In this document: piece after piece, positions 10,387-19,755 of the stretch | Numbering within the stretch: position 1 is the first letter of the stretch | How the letters are laid out: each line of letters starts with the position of its first letter | Assembly: GCF_000828615.1 (NCBI RefSeq) | Contig: NZ_AP012273.1 | Span: 1,054,001 to 1,118,000, forward strand | Direction of reading: 5' to 3' | Length of the DNA: 64,000 nt | Source: Thiolapillus brandeum | GTDB lineage: Bacteria > Pseudomonadota > Gammaproteobacteria > Chromatiales > Chromatiaceae | The notes under the pieces: generated by a model | The model's database searches: none | Seen by the model: only the letters and a program-made list of their open reading frames with translations | Told to the model about the DNA's origin: nothing | Position numbers and translations under genes: made by a program

Positions 10387-11363
10387 GATGCTTCCCCCAC
10401 GGGATGAAAACAGGCCACGGCCTGGTCATTGTGCCATTGCAGGTCGGGTTCGCGCTGGTGGCAGGCATCGTCCGCCCGGTAGCAGCGATCCACGAAGCGG
10501 CAGCCCGATGGCAGATGTAGAAGATCCGGTACGGTACCGGGAATGGTGGGCAACTCGTCCAGCTTCTGTTCCCGGATGCGGGGAATGGACTTGAGCAGGC
10601 CCTCGGTATAGGGATGTTGCGGGTGGTTGAACAGAGGGTGAATGGGCGCTTGTTCGGCCACTCGTCCGGCGTACATGACGACGGCGCGGCTGCAGGTCTG
10701 GGCCACCACCCCCAGGTCGTGGGTGACCAGCACCACAGAGGTATCGAATTCATCCTGCAGTTTGACCATCTGTTCCAGCACCTGGGCCTGGGTGGTGACA
10801 TCCAGGGCCGTGGTGGGTTCATCGGCCAGGAGCAGCTTGGGGTTGCAGCTCAGGGCCATGGCGATCATCACCCGCTGGCGCATGCCGCCGGACATCTGGT
10901 GGGGATATTCATCGATGCGTTTGCCCGGTGAGGGAATGCCCACCAGAGACAGCATTTCAATGGCGCGTTCCCGGGCCTGTTTGCGGGTCATGCCCTGATG
11001 ACGCATGATCACGTCGGTCATCTGGGTGGCGATGGTGAATACCGGGTTCAGGGCGGTCATGGGCTCCTGGAAGATCATGGAGATTTCCTTGCCGCGGATG
11101 TGCCGGTATTCGGATTCCGGCAATCCCACCAGTTCCCTTCCGTCCAGCCGGATGCTGCCGGAAATGATGCGCCCTGGTGGTGACGGAATGAGGCCCAGGA
11201 TGGCCAGGGAGGTCACGGACTTGCCGCAGCCGGATTCGCCCACCAGTCCCAGGGTTTCGCCGGGCATGATATCGAAGCTCACGCCGTCGATGGCGCGCAC
11301 GATGCCCCGCTGGGTGGAAAACTCGATGACCAGGTCTTTGACGCTGAGCAGGGGCTGGGTCAT
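10383..11363 (-). CDS. oppD: Peptide-type ABC transporter ATP-binding protein (OppD/DppD-like)
   Basis: The partner ATPase of OppF; 326 residues with Walker A GESGCGKS, signature [15 protein letters not shown], Walker [14 protein letters not shown]-loop VLVTHDLGV, and the C-terminal Cys-containing extension ([16 protein letters not shown]). It begins 325 bp downstream of oppC; that gap holds two large palindromic elements, whereas the other ATPase/permease junctions in this operon overlap. Expression may thus be uncoupled from the permease genes. Confidence 0.9.
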
Positions 11364-11385
11364 GATGGCGCTCCATTGTCTGTGA

Positions 11386-11493
11386 GCATGGCGAAGGGGT
11401 TACTGTTTGCAGGTCGCTGTATATACATCCTTGTACGCTCTGCGGCAGCATCCCTGCTGCCGAAGCCTGCAAACGGTAACCCCATTGCCATGC
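11386..11493. repeat. Palindromic intergenic element A (conserved core, private stems)
   Basis: Arms 11386-11413 and 11466-11493 are inverted copies of each other with 25 of 28 positions pairing. Between them lies a 52-bp core containing two small dyads: TACATCCTTGTA, and GGCAGCATCCCTGCTGCC. The core resembles those at 11597-11649, ~39895-39950 and 61460-61735, but the arms match nothing in those copies. It lies between oppC and oppD. It would fold as a three-way junction in single-stranded DNA or RNA. Confidence 0.75.
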
Positions 11494-11572
11494 AGCAGGT
11501 CACAGCAAAAAGTCTGTTTCCGGAGTTTGGGCGTAAACAAAGAAATAGATTTCTTCCGTAACCGTATTTGAT

Positions 11573-11673
11573 GACAGTCACTGCCCGGACGATGGGACGC
11601 CGCAAGTACATCCCTGTAGGCTCTCTTCGGCCATCCATGGCCTCAGAAGCCCATCGTCCGGTCAGTGACTGCC
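11573..11673. repeat. Palindromic intergenic element B (conserved core, private stems)
   Basis: Arms 11573-11596 and 11650-11673 pair at 22 of 24 positions. The 53-bp core has TACATCCCTGTA and the dyad GGCCATCCATGGCC, aligned with core A (both also share GCTCT between the dyads and GAAG after the second). The arms are unrelated in sequence to those of element A only 80 bp away. Together the two elements fill most of the 325-bp gap between oppC and oppD; no gene is visible there. Confidence 0.75.
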
Positions 11674-11688
11674 ATTTCCCAAGAACGA

Positions 11689-12576
11689 TCATGCGCTCAC
11701 CTTCTTCGGATCCAAAGCATCCTGCAGGGAATCGGAGAACATGTTGAAAGCCATCACCAGAATGAACAGAAACACCGAGGCCGTGATGAAGTTGGAATAA
11801 TGCCCCGCCTGCACTTCCTGAGTGGATTCGGCGATCATCAGGCCCCAGGAGACGCCGTCCACCACGCCCAGGCCCAGGAAGCTGAGGATGACTTCGGACT
11901 TGATGGCCCCCACGAACACGATGGTGGCCTGCACCAGCAGGATGTGGAAGGTGTTGGGGGTGATATGGCGGAAAATGATCAAACGCTGGGGCAGGCCAAT
12001 GGCCCGGGCCGCTTCCACGAATTCGAAGTTCTTCAGCTTGATCACCTCGCCGCGCACCAGGCGGGCGGTGGTGGTCCAGAAGGTGGCGATCATGGCCACA
12101 TGCATGGAATAGGCGTAACCCTGCAACGAGTAGGCGATGGCGGCCACGAACAGGTAGAAGGGGATGGAATCCAGTACGCCCATGAGCCAGAGAATCAGCT
12201 CATCCACCCAGGTATTGGTGAAATAGCCCGCCAGGGCGCCCAGCAGGCCGCCGAGGATGGTGGAGAGAATGGCCACCACCATGCCTACCTCAAATGCGGT
12301 CTTGGTGCTGTAGATGGCGCGCTCGAAGATGTCCTGGCCGATGATATTGGTTCCGGCCCAGTGCTCTGCCGAAGGCGGCGCCCACATGGGCCCTTCGATG
12401 CCGCTCCAGTTCTGGCCCCAAAGGCCTGCCCAGACCCCCAGGGCAATGATCATGAAGAAGATCACCACGCCCAGAGATACCATGCCGATGCGGTCGCGGC
12501 GAAACTTGTACCAGGCCTTGCCCCACAGGGACTCGCTTTCCTTCTTGCCCGGGATGTCGTCAGTCAGTGTATTCAT
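11689..12576 (-). CDS. oppC: Peptide-type ABC transporter permease (OppC/DppC-like)
   Basis: 295-residue inner-membrane permease. It has an N-terminal cytoplasmic segment and first membrane helix (GVVIFFMIIALGVWAGLW), a large periplasmic loop, then five more helices. The EAA loop that contacts the ATPases is visible as EAARAIGLPQRLIIFRHITPN. The start overlaps the oppB stop by 4 bp. It pairs with OppB to form the channel. Confidence 0.9.
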   Translation of the reverse strand: MNTLTDDIPGKKESESLWGKAWYKFRRDRIGMVSLGVVIFFMIIALGVWAGLWGQNWSGIEGPMWAPPSAEHWAGTNIIGQDIFERAIYSTKTAFEVGMVVAILSTILGGLLGALAGYFTNTWVDELILWLMGVLDSIPFYLFVAAIAYSLQGYAYSMHVAMIATFWTTTARLVRGEVIKLKNFEFVEAARAIGLPQRLIIFRHITPNTFHILLVQATIVFVGAIKSEVILSFLGLGVVDGVSWGLMIAESTQEVQAGHYSNFITASVFLFILVMAFNMFSDSLQDALDPKKVSA

Positions 12577-13526
12577 TTCAGGGACACTCGCGGATCCACC
12601 AGTTTGTAGAAGATGTCGTTGAGAATCAGCACCACCACGAACAACACGGCGGTGATGCCCACCACGGCTTTGAGGATGGGCTGGTCACCGGTAGTGATGG
12701 CATCATAGGTCACCAGACCCACCCCGGGGATGCCGAAATAACTTTCCAGCAGCAGAGAGCCGGAAATCACCACCAGGGGAATGGAGAACATGATGCGGGT
12801 GATGATGGGGATCATGGCGTTCTTCAGGATATGCTTGAACAGCAGTTCCCCCGGCGGGGTGCCGAAGGCCTTGGCGGTGCGGACATGGTCGCGGCCCATC
12901 TCTTCCACGATCACGGCCCGGTAGAAACGGGTGTTGTAGCCCAGAGCGACGAACACCGTGGCCAGGGTGGGCACGGTCACATAGCGCAGATAGTCCCAGA
13001 AGTCGTACACGTTCCAGCCCCGCACCGGGAACCAGCCCAGGCCGTCATTGGAGGAGAAAATGACCTGGAAGGCGATGATGACGATGAGGAAGCTCACGCT
13101 CATGCCCACCACCGAGCCGCCCATGATGAATTTGTCCCACCAGCGGCCGCGATGGTAGGCGGCGATGAGCGCCAGAGCGATGCCCAGCAGGTTTCCGAGG
13201 ACGAAGCCGGGAATGATCAGGGCCAGGGAAATGGGCACGGTGCGCGCCAGGATGCTGTTCACCCGCTCGCCGGTGGAATCGGAATAGCCGAAGTCGAAGG
13301 TCACCAGTTCCTTCAGGTATTCCAGGTAGCGGGTGACAAACGGCTGGTCGTAACCCAGCTGGTGGCGAACCTCCTGGATTTGTTCCGGGGTGGGGTTCTT
13401 GCCCACCAGTTCGTAGGTCTTGTCCGGGCCGAAATAGACCATGAGCAGGAAACTGATCAGGGTCACACCGATAATCAGGGGAATGCCGGTGATGAACTTG
13501 CGCAGGGCGTACTGGAGCATTTCCAT
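12573..13526 (-). CDS. oppB: Peptide-type ABC transporter permease (OppB/DppB-like)
   Basis: 317-residue permease with an N-terminal helix (KFITGIPLIIGVTLISFLLM), the periplasmic segment containing HQLGYDQPFVTRYLEYL that marks the OppB/DppB family, and a C-terminal transmembrane domain with an EAA-type loop (VRTAKAFGTPPGELLFKHIL). It starts just after the binding-protein gene (2-bp gap) and overlaps oppC, so the permeases are translationally linked. Confidence 0.9.
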   Translation of the reverse strand: MEMLQYALRKFITGIPLIIGVTLISFLLMVYFGPDKTYELVGKNPTPEQIQEVRHQLGYDQPFVTRYLEYLKELVTFDFGYSDSTGERVNSILARTVPISLALIIPGFVLGNLLGIALALIAAYHRGRWWDKFIMGGSVVGMSVSFLIVIIAFQVIFSSNDGLGWFPVRGWNVYDFWDYLRYVTVPTLATVFVALGYNTRFYRAVIVEEMGRDHVRTAKAFGTPPGELLFKHILKNAMIPIITRIMFSIPLVVISGSLLLESYFGIPGVGLVTYDAITTGDQPILKAVVGITAVLFVVVLILNDIFYKLVDPRVSLK

Positions 13527-13528
13527 GG

Positions 13529-15319
13529 TTACTTTTGCGCCTCTTTCACGTCCACGAACTTGAGATGGAAACCGCCCACGATGGACTGGTCGGGAAAGCT
13601 CACCACGTCCTTGTGCCAGAGGAAAATCTGCTGCCGGGACAGGCCGGAAATGGTGACACAGCTGTCGAGAACGATCTGGTTCATTCGGCGGTATAGCCGG
13701 GTGCGTTCCGGGGACTGTTGCATCACCGAGGTTTTTTCATACAGGCGATTGTATTCGGGATCATCGAAATTGGCATTGTTGGAGCCAGGGGAGCCGTTGG
13801 GGCCATAGAACAGTTGCAGGGTATTCTCCGCGTCAGGGTAGTCCAGGCCCCAGCCCATGCCCACGATCTTGATCTTGGCCTTCTTCACCGCCCGGTTGAA
13901 GTCGCCGAAGGAGGCGTAGGAGTCAAAAACGACCTTTTCCCTGGGATAGCCGATCTTCATCAGCCAGCCACGAAACTGCTCGAACATCTGGCGGCTATCC
14001 ACGGACGCCACGCCACCATAGGTCAGGGTGGGCAGCTTGTCTGCGGTCCAGCCTGCCTGTTGCAGCAGCTGGCGGGCTTTTTCGGGATCGTGGCGCAAGG
14101 TCTCCCGGGAGGCGTCGGGATCGTATTCGGGCACCACCGGTGGAATGATCCCCGGGAATATGAAGCCCATTTCGTTGTAGAACTTTTTATTCCGGTCGTC
14201 CCAGTTGTAGGCATAGCGGATGGCGCAGCGCAGAGCATGGTTCATCTTCTCGCGTTGCGGGTCATCGTTGTAACCGATCTCCGGGTCGCGCATGTTGAAA
14301 TCCGTGTGTACGAATCCGTTTTCATAGCCGGAAGTCATGAAATATTTTTTGGCGTACTCGGGCTTGAGAATGATTTCCGGCTGTTTTTGCGCCAGGACAT
14401 CGTCCAGCAATTCCTTGGGAATGCCGGCGTACTGGATTTCATCGCCCTTGGTGAAGGAATTCCAGCGTGACAGGGATTGCTTGATGAAGTGAATCTCCAG
14501 GCGATCCACCAGGGGCGGGATCTTGCCGTCGATTTCCTTGATGCCATATTTGCCGTGAATGGCTTCGTCATAGCCCTCAAAAGCCAGGTCGATGGGCTCC
14601 TTGCGGTAGTTGGGGTTTCTCACCAGCACCACGCCCACGGAATCGAAGCGCTGTAGTTTGAATGGGCCGGAGCCCACGGGATGCACGGAAAATTCCCGGC
14701 CATAGTATTCCACCGCTTCCCGGGGCACGATGGCGGCATAGCCCTGGGTCAGAGTGTGTATCAGTTGGGGGAAGGGCTTGTTCAGAATGATCTGGATGGT
14801 GTAACGGTCCAGGGCCTTGAGACCTTCCACGTCCTTGTCGTAATCCGAACCGGCTTTTTTCCAGGCATCCATGCCCTTGATGCGCCCGGCCCAGAACCAG
14901 CTGCCCTGGGAGCGGGTCTTGGGGTCGAAATGGCGTTTCAATGAATACACGAAATCAGCGGCGGTCACTTCCCGGCCTTTGCCATCAGGAAAAGCCGGGT
15001 CATCGATGAATTCCACACCTTGCTTGATACGGATGGTGTAGGTCAGACCGTCATCGGAAACTTCCGGCAGGGCCACGGCCAGGTTGGGCTTGATCTGGTA
15101 GGGGCGGGCCAGGTATTTGTAGGCATAAAGAGTGTCATAGACGTTGACCACCACATGGTTGGCATAGAGGGTGGCGCTTTGGGCCGGATCCAGGCTGCTG
15201 GGTGAACCGTTCAGGGAATGACGGTAGATTTTCATGCCCGTCGTGTCAGGGCCATCGGTGCAACCTCCCAGAATCAGGAAGAAGGACAGTGTCAGCAGTG
15301 CGCAGATTTGTTTTGACAT
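13529..15319 (-). CDS. Peptide-type ABC transporter substrate-binding lipoprotein (family 5)
   Basis: The first gene of the transporter operon, with a product of 596 residues from the ATG at 15319. That start gives a lipoprotein signal (LLTLSFFLILGGC, lipobox LGGC), so the protein should be anchored facing the periplasm. The family-5 fold shows in SLDPAQSATLYANHVVVNVYD, LTYTIRIKQGVEF, AADFVYSLKRHFDP and VGSGPFKL. The ligand may be oligopeptides, as in similar gammaproteobacterial systems, but cannot be deduced. A longer frame upstream to 15490 lacks a signal sequence and is not favoured. A TATACT -10-like box lies about 40 bp upstream. Confidence 0.88.
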   Translation of the reverse strand: MSKQICALLTLSFFLILGGCTDGPDTTGMKIYRHSLNGSPSSLDPAQSATLYANHVVVNVYDTLYAYKYLARPYQIKPNLAVALPEVSDDGLTYTIRIKQGVEFIDDPAFPDGKGREVTAADFVYSLKRHFDPKTRSQGSWFWAGRIKGMDAWKKAGSDYDKDVEGLKALDRYTIQIILNKPFPQLIHTLTQGYAAIVPREAVEYYGREFSVHPVGSGPFKLQRFDSVGVVLVRNPNYRKEPIDLAFEGYDEAIHGKYGIKEIDGKIPPLVDRLEIHFIKQSLSRWNSFTKGDEIQYAGIPKELLDDVLAQKQPEIILKPEYAKKYFMTSGYENGFVHTDFNMRDPEIGYNDDPQREKMNHALRCAIRYAYNWDDRNKKFYNEMGFIFPGIIPPVVPEYDPDASRETLRHDPEKARQLLQQAGWTADKLPTLTYGGVASVDSRQMFEQFRGWLMKIGYPREKVVFDSYASFGDFNRAVKKAKIKIVGMGWGLDYPDAENTLQLFYGPNGSPGSNNANFDDPEYNRLYEKTSVMQQSPERTRLYRRMNQIVLDSCVTISGLSRQQIFLWHKDVVSFPDQSIVGGFHLKFVDVKEAQK

Positions 15320-15510
15320 GGACGACCATGTTTTCCAGGTATCACAAGAGCGCGAGTATAACGGGTTCATTGCCAAGGGAAAATTGTTTTTGTCGTGCTC
15401 AAGCTTATTCTTTAATCCGGACTGGTGGAGCGGCAGGGAAAATGGCGCCAGGGTTCGGAGCATGTCAGGAATGCCCGGTTTCCCGGACAAAGGTGGTAAA
15501 ATAAGCGGCT

Positions 15511-16341
15511 ATGTCCCTGAAATACGACCTTCACAGCCATTCCACGATTTCTGATGGAACCCTGACTCCCGGCGAGCTTGTGGCCCTGGCGGCCCGGTCC
15601 GGGGTGGATGTGCTGGGGCTGACGGATCATGACAATGTATCCGGTATTGCCGAAGCGCGGGTTGTCGCCGGGCAAAAGGGCATTGCTCTGGTCCCCGGAA
15701 CAGAGATTTCCGTAAGCTGGAACGGCTATACCGTTCACATCCTGGGATTGAATGTCGATCCCGAAGCGCCGGAGCTGCTGGCAGGTTTGCACCAGCTTTG
15801 CCGTTACCGCACCTGGCGGGCCGAAGAAATCGGACGCAGGCTGGAGAAAAAAGGCATTTCCGGCGCTTATGCCGGTGCCTGTGAGCTGGCAACGGGCGCG
15901 TTGGTGGGGCGCCTGCATTTTGCCCGTTTCCTGGTGCAGCAGGGACATGCGCCGGATACCAGGGCGGTGTTCCGCAAATACCTGGTCAAGGGAAAGCCCG
16001 GCTATGTGAATGGCGAGTGGGCCAGCCTGGAAGATGCGCTGAGCTGGATAGAGCGGGCGGGAGGTTTGGCGGTGATTGCTCATCCGGCGCGCTACAGCAT
16101 GACCCGGGGAAAACTGAGACAGTTGATTGGCGAATTCAAGGCGCTCGGCGGCCGGGGCCTGGAAGTGGTTTCCGGCAGCCACAGCAGGGACGAATATTTC
16201 ACCATGGCGAAACATGCCCGGGATTTTGGCCTGTTGGCCTCTGCCGGATCGGATTACCACGGACCGGAAAATCCCTGGATCAACCTGGGTCAGTTGCCGG
16301 CATTGCCGCCGGGCTGCGAACCCGTATGGAATCATTTTTGA
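15511..16341 (+). CDS. rnm: PHP-domain 5'-3' exoribonuclease (RNase AM, YciV/TrpH family)
   Basis: 276 residues. The PHP metal site is clear: YDLHSHSTISDG at the N-terminus, LTDHDNVSG, the Glu in PGTEIS, VIAHPARY, and GSDYHGP near the C-terminus. E. coli RNase AM trims short RNAs and the 5' end of rRNAs and also hydrolyses 3',5'-bisphosphonucleotides. It opens a plus-strand run that continues through yciO, an M50 protease, trpS and scpAB, an order often seen in gammaproteobacteria. It is divergent from the ABC operon. Confidence 0.9.
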   Translation: MSLKYDLHSHSTISDGTLTPGELVALAARSGVDVLGLTDHDNVSGIAEARVVAGQKGIALVPGTEISVSWNGYTVHILGLNVDPEAPELLAGLHQLCRYRTWRAEEIGRRLEKKGISGAYAGACELATGALVGRLHFARFLVQQGHAPDTRAVFRKYLVKGKPGYVNGEWASLEDALSWIERAGGLAVIAHPARYSMTRGKLRQLIGEFKALGGRGLEVVSGSHSRDEYFTMAKHARDFGLLASAGSDYHGPENPWINLGQLPALPPGCEPVWNHF

Positions 16342-16342
16342 T

Positions 16343-16963
16343 ATGGCACAGTTTTTTCAAATTCATCCGGAGAATCCTCAAACCCGCCTGGTGCGCCAGG
16401 CGGTGGATATCCTGCGAGACGGGGGCGTCATTATCTACCCCACGGATTCCAGTTATGCCATCGGTTGCCATATCGGCGACAAGCATGCGCTGGACCGTAT
16501 CCGCCGGATTCGCCGCCTGGATGACAAGCACAACTTCACCCTGATGTGCCGGGACCTGTCGGAGATCTCCCACTACACCAAACTGGACAACCAGCAGTAT
16601 CGCCTGATCAAGGGTCTCACTCCCGGCCCCTATACTTTCATCCTAAAAGCCACCAAGCAGGTGCCCAAGCGCCTCATGCATCCCAAGCGCAAAACCATCG
16701 GCATCCGTATTCCGGACAACCGCATCGCCCTGGCTCTGCTGGAGGAACTCAATGAGCCCATACTCAGTAGTACGCTGATTCTGCCAGGGGATGACATGCC
16801 CCTGATGGACCCCTACGAGATGAAGGATCTCCTGGAGCACCAAGTGGATCTCATCATCGACGGGGGTTACTGCGGTTATGATCCCACCACGGTGATTGTC
16901 ATGGAGGATGATGAGCCCTGGGTGGCCCGCGAAGGCAAGGGCGATACCAGCCTGTTTGATTAG
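16343..16963 (+). CDS. yciO: YciO/Sua5/YrdC-family protein
   Basis: 206 residues, the same length as E. coli YciO. The YrdC fold motifs are visible: IIYPTDSSYAIGCHIG, RIRRLDDKHNFTLMC, LTPGPYTFIL, and RKTIGIRIPDN. Paralogues TsaC/Sua5 make threonylcarbamoyl-AMP for tRNA t6A; YciO is thought to have a related but weaker or distinct activity. I start at the ATG at 16343, immediately after the rnm stop, which removes an unlikely N-terminal extension. Confidence 0.9.
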   Translation: MAQFFQIHPENPQTRLVRQAVDILRDGGVIIYPTDSSYAIGCHIGDKHALDRIRRIRRLDDKHNFTLMCRDLSEISHYTKLDNQQYRLIKGLTPGPYTFILKATKQVPKRLMHPKRKTIGIRIPDNRIALALLEELNEPILSSTLILPGDDMPLMDPYEMKDLLEHQVDLIIDGGYCGYDPTTVIVMEDDEPWVAREGKGDTSLFD

Positions 16964-16977
16964 GATATAATCGCCCG

Positions 16978-17655
16978 ATGCCTCATGAACTCAATCTCAT
17001 ACAACAGCTGGTGGTGTTCGTCCTGCCGCTGATTTTTGCCATTACTGTCCACGAAGCCGCTCATGGCTGGGTAGCGGACAAGCTGGGGGATCATACGGCC
17101 CGCGCCATGGGGCGCGTGACCATCAATCCCATTCCGCATATCGACCCGGTGGGTACCATTATCGTGCCTCTGGCCTTGTACGCCATGACCACATTGGCGG
17201 GTGGCGGCGGCCTGATTTTTGGCTGGGCGAAACCCGTGCCCATCAATCCGCGCAATTTCGGCAACTACCGGCGGGATATGGCACTTACGGCAGCCGCGGG
17301 TCCGGTTTCCAATTTTATCATGCTGCTCATATGGGCCGTGTTGCTGCGTATGTCGGCAGGCATGGAATCCTCGGCGAGCTGGTTTGCCGAACCCCTGGCC
17401 TATATGGCCGTAGGTGGCATCCTGATCAATGCCATTCTTATGGTGCTGAACCTGCTGCCCATACTGCCTCTGGACGGTGGCCGGGTGTTGGCTTCTCTGC
17501 TGCCGCCCAGGCTGTCCTTCTCCTATGCCCGGCTGGAGCCCTGGGGGCTGTTCATCCTTATCGGCCTGATGGTCACCGGAATCCTCTGGCCCATCATGCG
17601 GCCCATGCTGCAGCTGGTGCAGGGGTTGGCCTATTCTGTTGCAGGGCTCATGTGA
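16978..17655 (+). CDS. Site-2 protease-type (M50) membrane metalloprotease
   Basis: 225 residues with about five membrane segments. The zinc site is VHEAAHGW (HExxH) near residue 26 and the third ligand lies in LNLLPILPLDGGRV near residue 160. NPIPHIDPVGT is typical of the small YwhC/Rv-type S2P homologues without a PDZ domain. These are thought to cut membrane-embedded substrates; the target is unknown. It lies 14 bp after yciO and ends 40 bp before trpS. Confidence 0.88.
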   Translation: MPHELNLIQQLVVFVLPLIFAITVHEAAHGWVADKLGDHTARAMGRVTINPIPHIDPVGTIIVPLALYAMTTLAGGGGLIFGWAKPVPINPRNFGNYRRDMALTAAAGPVSNFIMLLIWAVLLRMSAGMESSASWFAEPLAYMAVGGILINAILMVLNLLPILPLDGGRVLASLLPPRLSFSYARLEPWGLFILIGLMVTGILWPIMRPMLQLVQGLAYSVAGLM

Positions 17656-17695
17656 TCTTGGCAACATCCGAATTATTGAATCAACTGGGAAAATC

Positions 17696-18913
17696 ATGGA
17701 AAACGTAGCAACACAACATGCCCGTGTACTGTCCGGCATGCGCCCCACGGGGCGTCTTCACCTGGGGCACTATCATGGTGTGATCAAGAACTGGGTGGAA
17801 CTGCAGCACGAATATCAGTGCTTTTTCTTTGTCGCCGACTGGCATGCCCTGACCACGCATTATGAAGATCCTTCCATTATTCCCGACAGTGTCTGGGACA
17901 TGGTCATCGACTGGCTGGCGGCGGGGGTGAATCCCGGCGAGGCCACCCTGTTCATCCAGTCCCGGGTGCCGGAGCATGCCGAACTGCACCTGTTGCTTTC
18001 CATGACCACGCCCCTGGGCTGGCTGGAGCGCGTGCCCAGCTACAAGGATCAGCAGGAAAAACTCAAGGAAAAGGATCTGGCCACCTACGGCTTCCTGGGC
18101 TATCCCCTGCTGCAGGCGGCGGACATACTGATCTACCGGGCCGGCCTAGTGCCCGTCGGCGAAGATCAGGTGGCTCATGTGGAACTGACCCGGGAGATTG
18201 CCCGGCGCTTCAATCATCTGTATGGCCGGGAAGCGGATTTCGAGGCAAAAGCCGAGGAAGCCATGAAGAAAATGGGCAAGAAGAATGCCCGTCTCTACGC
18301 CGGTTACCGCAAGGCCTGGCAGGAGCAGGGGGATGATGAAGCCCTGGCTGCGGCCCGCGCCCTCCTCGAATCCCAGCAAAACATCAATCTCAGCGACCGG
18401 GATCGTCTGTTCGGTTACCTGGAAGGGGGCGGCAAGGTGATTCTTCCCGAGCCCCAGGCATTGTTGACCAAGGCATCCAAAATGCCTGGCCTGGACGGAC
18501 AGAAGATGTCCAAGTCCTATGGCAACACCATTCCCCTGGATGCCAAACCCGAGCAGGTGGAACAGCAGCTGCGCACCATGCCTACGGATCCGGCCCGGGT
18601 GCGGCGCACGGACCCCGGTGACCCCGGAAAATGCCCCGTGTGGGAGTTCCACAAGGTTTATTCTGATGACACCGTAAGGAACTGGGTGAAGGAGGGCTGC
18701 ACCAGCGCCGGTATTGGCTGCATAGAATGCAAGCAGCCGGTCATCGATGCCGTGCTGGCGGAACTCAAACCCATGCAGGAGCGTGCTGCCGATTATGAAA
18801 GTGATCCGGATCTGGTGCGCAATATCATCAACGAGGGTTGTGAAAAGGCCCGGGACGAAGCCCGTGATACCATGGAAGAAGTCCGCCACGTCATGTCCCT
18901 GGAATATCGATGA
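17696..18913 (+). CDS. trpS: Tryptophanyl-tRNA synthetase
   Basis: Charges tRNA-Trp with tryptophan. 405 residues from the ATG at 17696. The class I signatures are GRLHLGHYHG (HIGH variant) near residue 18 and GQKMSKSYGN (KMSKS) near residue 270. It is longer than the 334-residue E. coli enzyme because of an insertion (around EEAMKKMGKKNARLYAGYRKAW, residues ~185-230), as seen in Pseudomonas-type TrpS. The stop overlaps scpA by 4 bp. Confidence 0.95.
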   Translation: MENVATQHARVLSGMRPTGRLHLGHYHGVIKNWVELQHEYQCFFFVADWHALTTHYEDPSIIPDSVWDMVIDWLAAGVNPGEATLFIQSRVPEHAELHLLLSMTTPLGWLERVPSYKDQQEKLKEKDLATYGFLGYPLLQAADILIYRAGLVPVGEDQVAHVELTREIARRFNHLYGREADFEAKAEEAMKKMGKKNARLYAGYRKAWQEQGDDEALAAARALLESQQNINLSDRDRLFGYLEGGGKVILPEPQALLTKASKMPGLDGQKMSKSYGNTIPLDAKPEQVEQQLRTMPTDPARVRRTDPGDPGKCPVWEFHKVYSDDTVRNWVKEGCTSAGIGCIECKQPVIDAVLAELKPMQERAADYESDPDLVRNIINEGCEKARDEARDTMEEVRHVMSLEYR

Positions 18914-19755
18914 ATCCCGTTGATTCCGCTGCCTTGCAAGGGCCAGATCCCGGGCCTGTTCCCCAGCAGGAGGAAATGCCTTTTGCCGTGGTGGAAGGGC
19001 AGCCCCAGTATCAGTTGCCCAAGGATCTGTATATTCCCCCGGACGCTCTGGAAGTGTTTCTGGACGCTTTCGAAGGCCCCCTGGATCTGCTGTTGTATCT
19101 CATCAAGCGCCAGAACCTGGATATTCTCAATATTCCCCTGGCCAAGATCACCCAGCAGTACATGGAATATATCAACCTGATGAAGGAGCTGCGCCTGGAA
19201 CTGGCGGCGGAATACCTGGTGATGGCGGCCATGCTGGCGGAAATCAAGTCACGCATGCTGCTGCCGCGCCCGGAAAGCGAGGACGAGGACGGGGAAGATC
19301 CCCGCGCCGAGCTCATCCGGCGTCTGCAGGAATATGAACGCTTCAAGCAGGCTGCAGACGATCTGCACAATCTGGATCAGCTGGGCCGGGACGTATGGCC
19401 GGTTCAGGTGGAAGTGCCGGACAAACATATTCACCAGGAACCGCCAAAGCTGGAGCTGAAGGAACTGTTGCTGGCTCTGCGTGATGTGCTGCAACGTGCC
19501 GATATGTTCAGCAATCACCACATCACCCGGGAACCTTTGTCCCTGCGCGAGCGCATGAGCCGGGTGCTGGAAGCGGTGCGCCCGGATCGGTTTACCGATT
19601 TCCATGAGCTGTTCGATATCACCGAGGGACGTGATGGCGTGGTCGTTACTTTCATGGCGATCCTCGAACTGCTCAAGCAGACCCTGATAGAAATGGTGCA
19701 GAGTGAGACCTTTGGCCCCATTCATGTAAAGGCCAGTGGAGCGACCCAGACATGA
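18910..19755 (+). CDS. scpA: Segregation and condensation protein A
   Basis: ScpA is the kleisin of the bacterial SMC/condensin complex, bridging the Smc heads and binding ScpB. 281 residues; the N-terminal helical domain is evident (FEGPLDLLLYLIKRQNLDIL and AKITQQYMEYI), then an acidic linker (ESEDEDGEDPRAE), and a C-terminal winged helix (~residues 200-275, GVVVTFMAILELLKQTLIEM). There is a ~35-residue extra N-terminus compared with short homologues. It overlaps both trpS and scpB by 4 bp. Confidence 0.94.
   Translation: MNPVDSAALQGPDPGPVPQQEEMPFAVVEGQPQYQLPKDLYIPPDALEVFLDAFEGPLDLLLYLIKRQNLDILNIPLAKITQQYMEYINLMKELRLELAAEYLVMAAMLAEIKSRMLLPRPESEDEDGEDPRAELIRRLQEYERFKQAADDLHNLDQLGRDVWPVQVEVPDKHIHQEPPKLELKELLLALRDVLQRADMFSNHHITREPLSLRERMSRVLEAVRPDRFTDFHELFDITEGRDGVVVTFMAILELLKQTLIEMVQSETFGPIHVKASGATQT

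Noticed and set aside
11364-11688. Small frames in the oppC-oppD gap
   Set aside because: All cross the palindromic elements and differ on both strands only by the repeat; none has a ribosome site.
12567-13808. 413-residue plus-strand frame opposite oppB and the binding-protein gene
   Set aside because: It is His- and Gly-rich antisense of real permease codons, with no ribosome site or family similarity.
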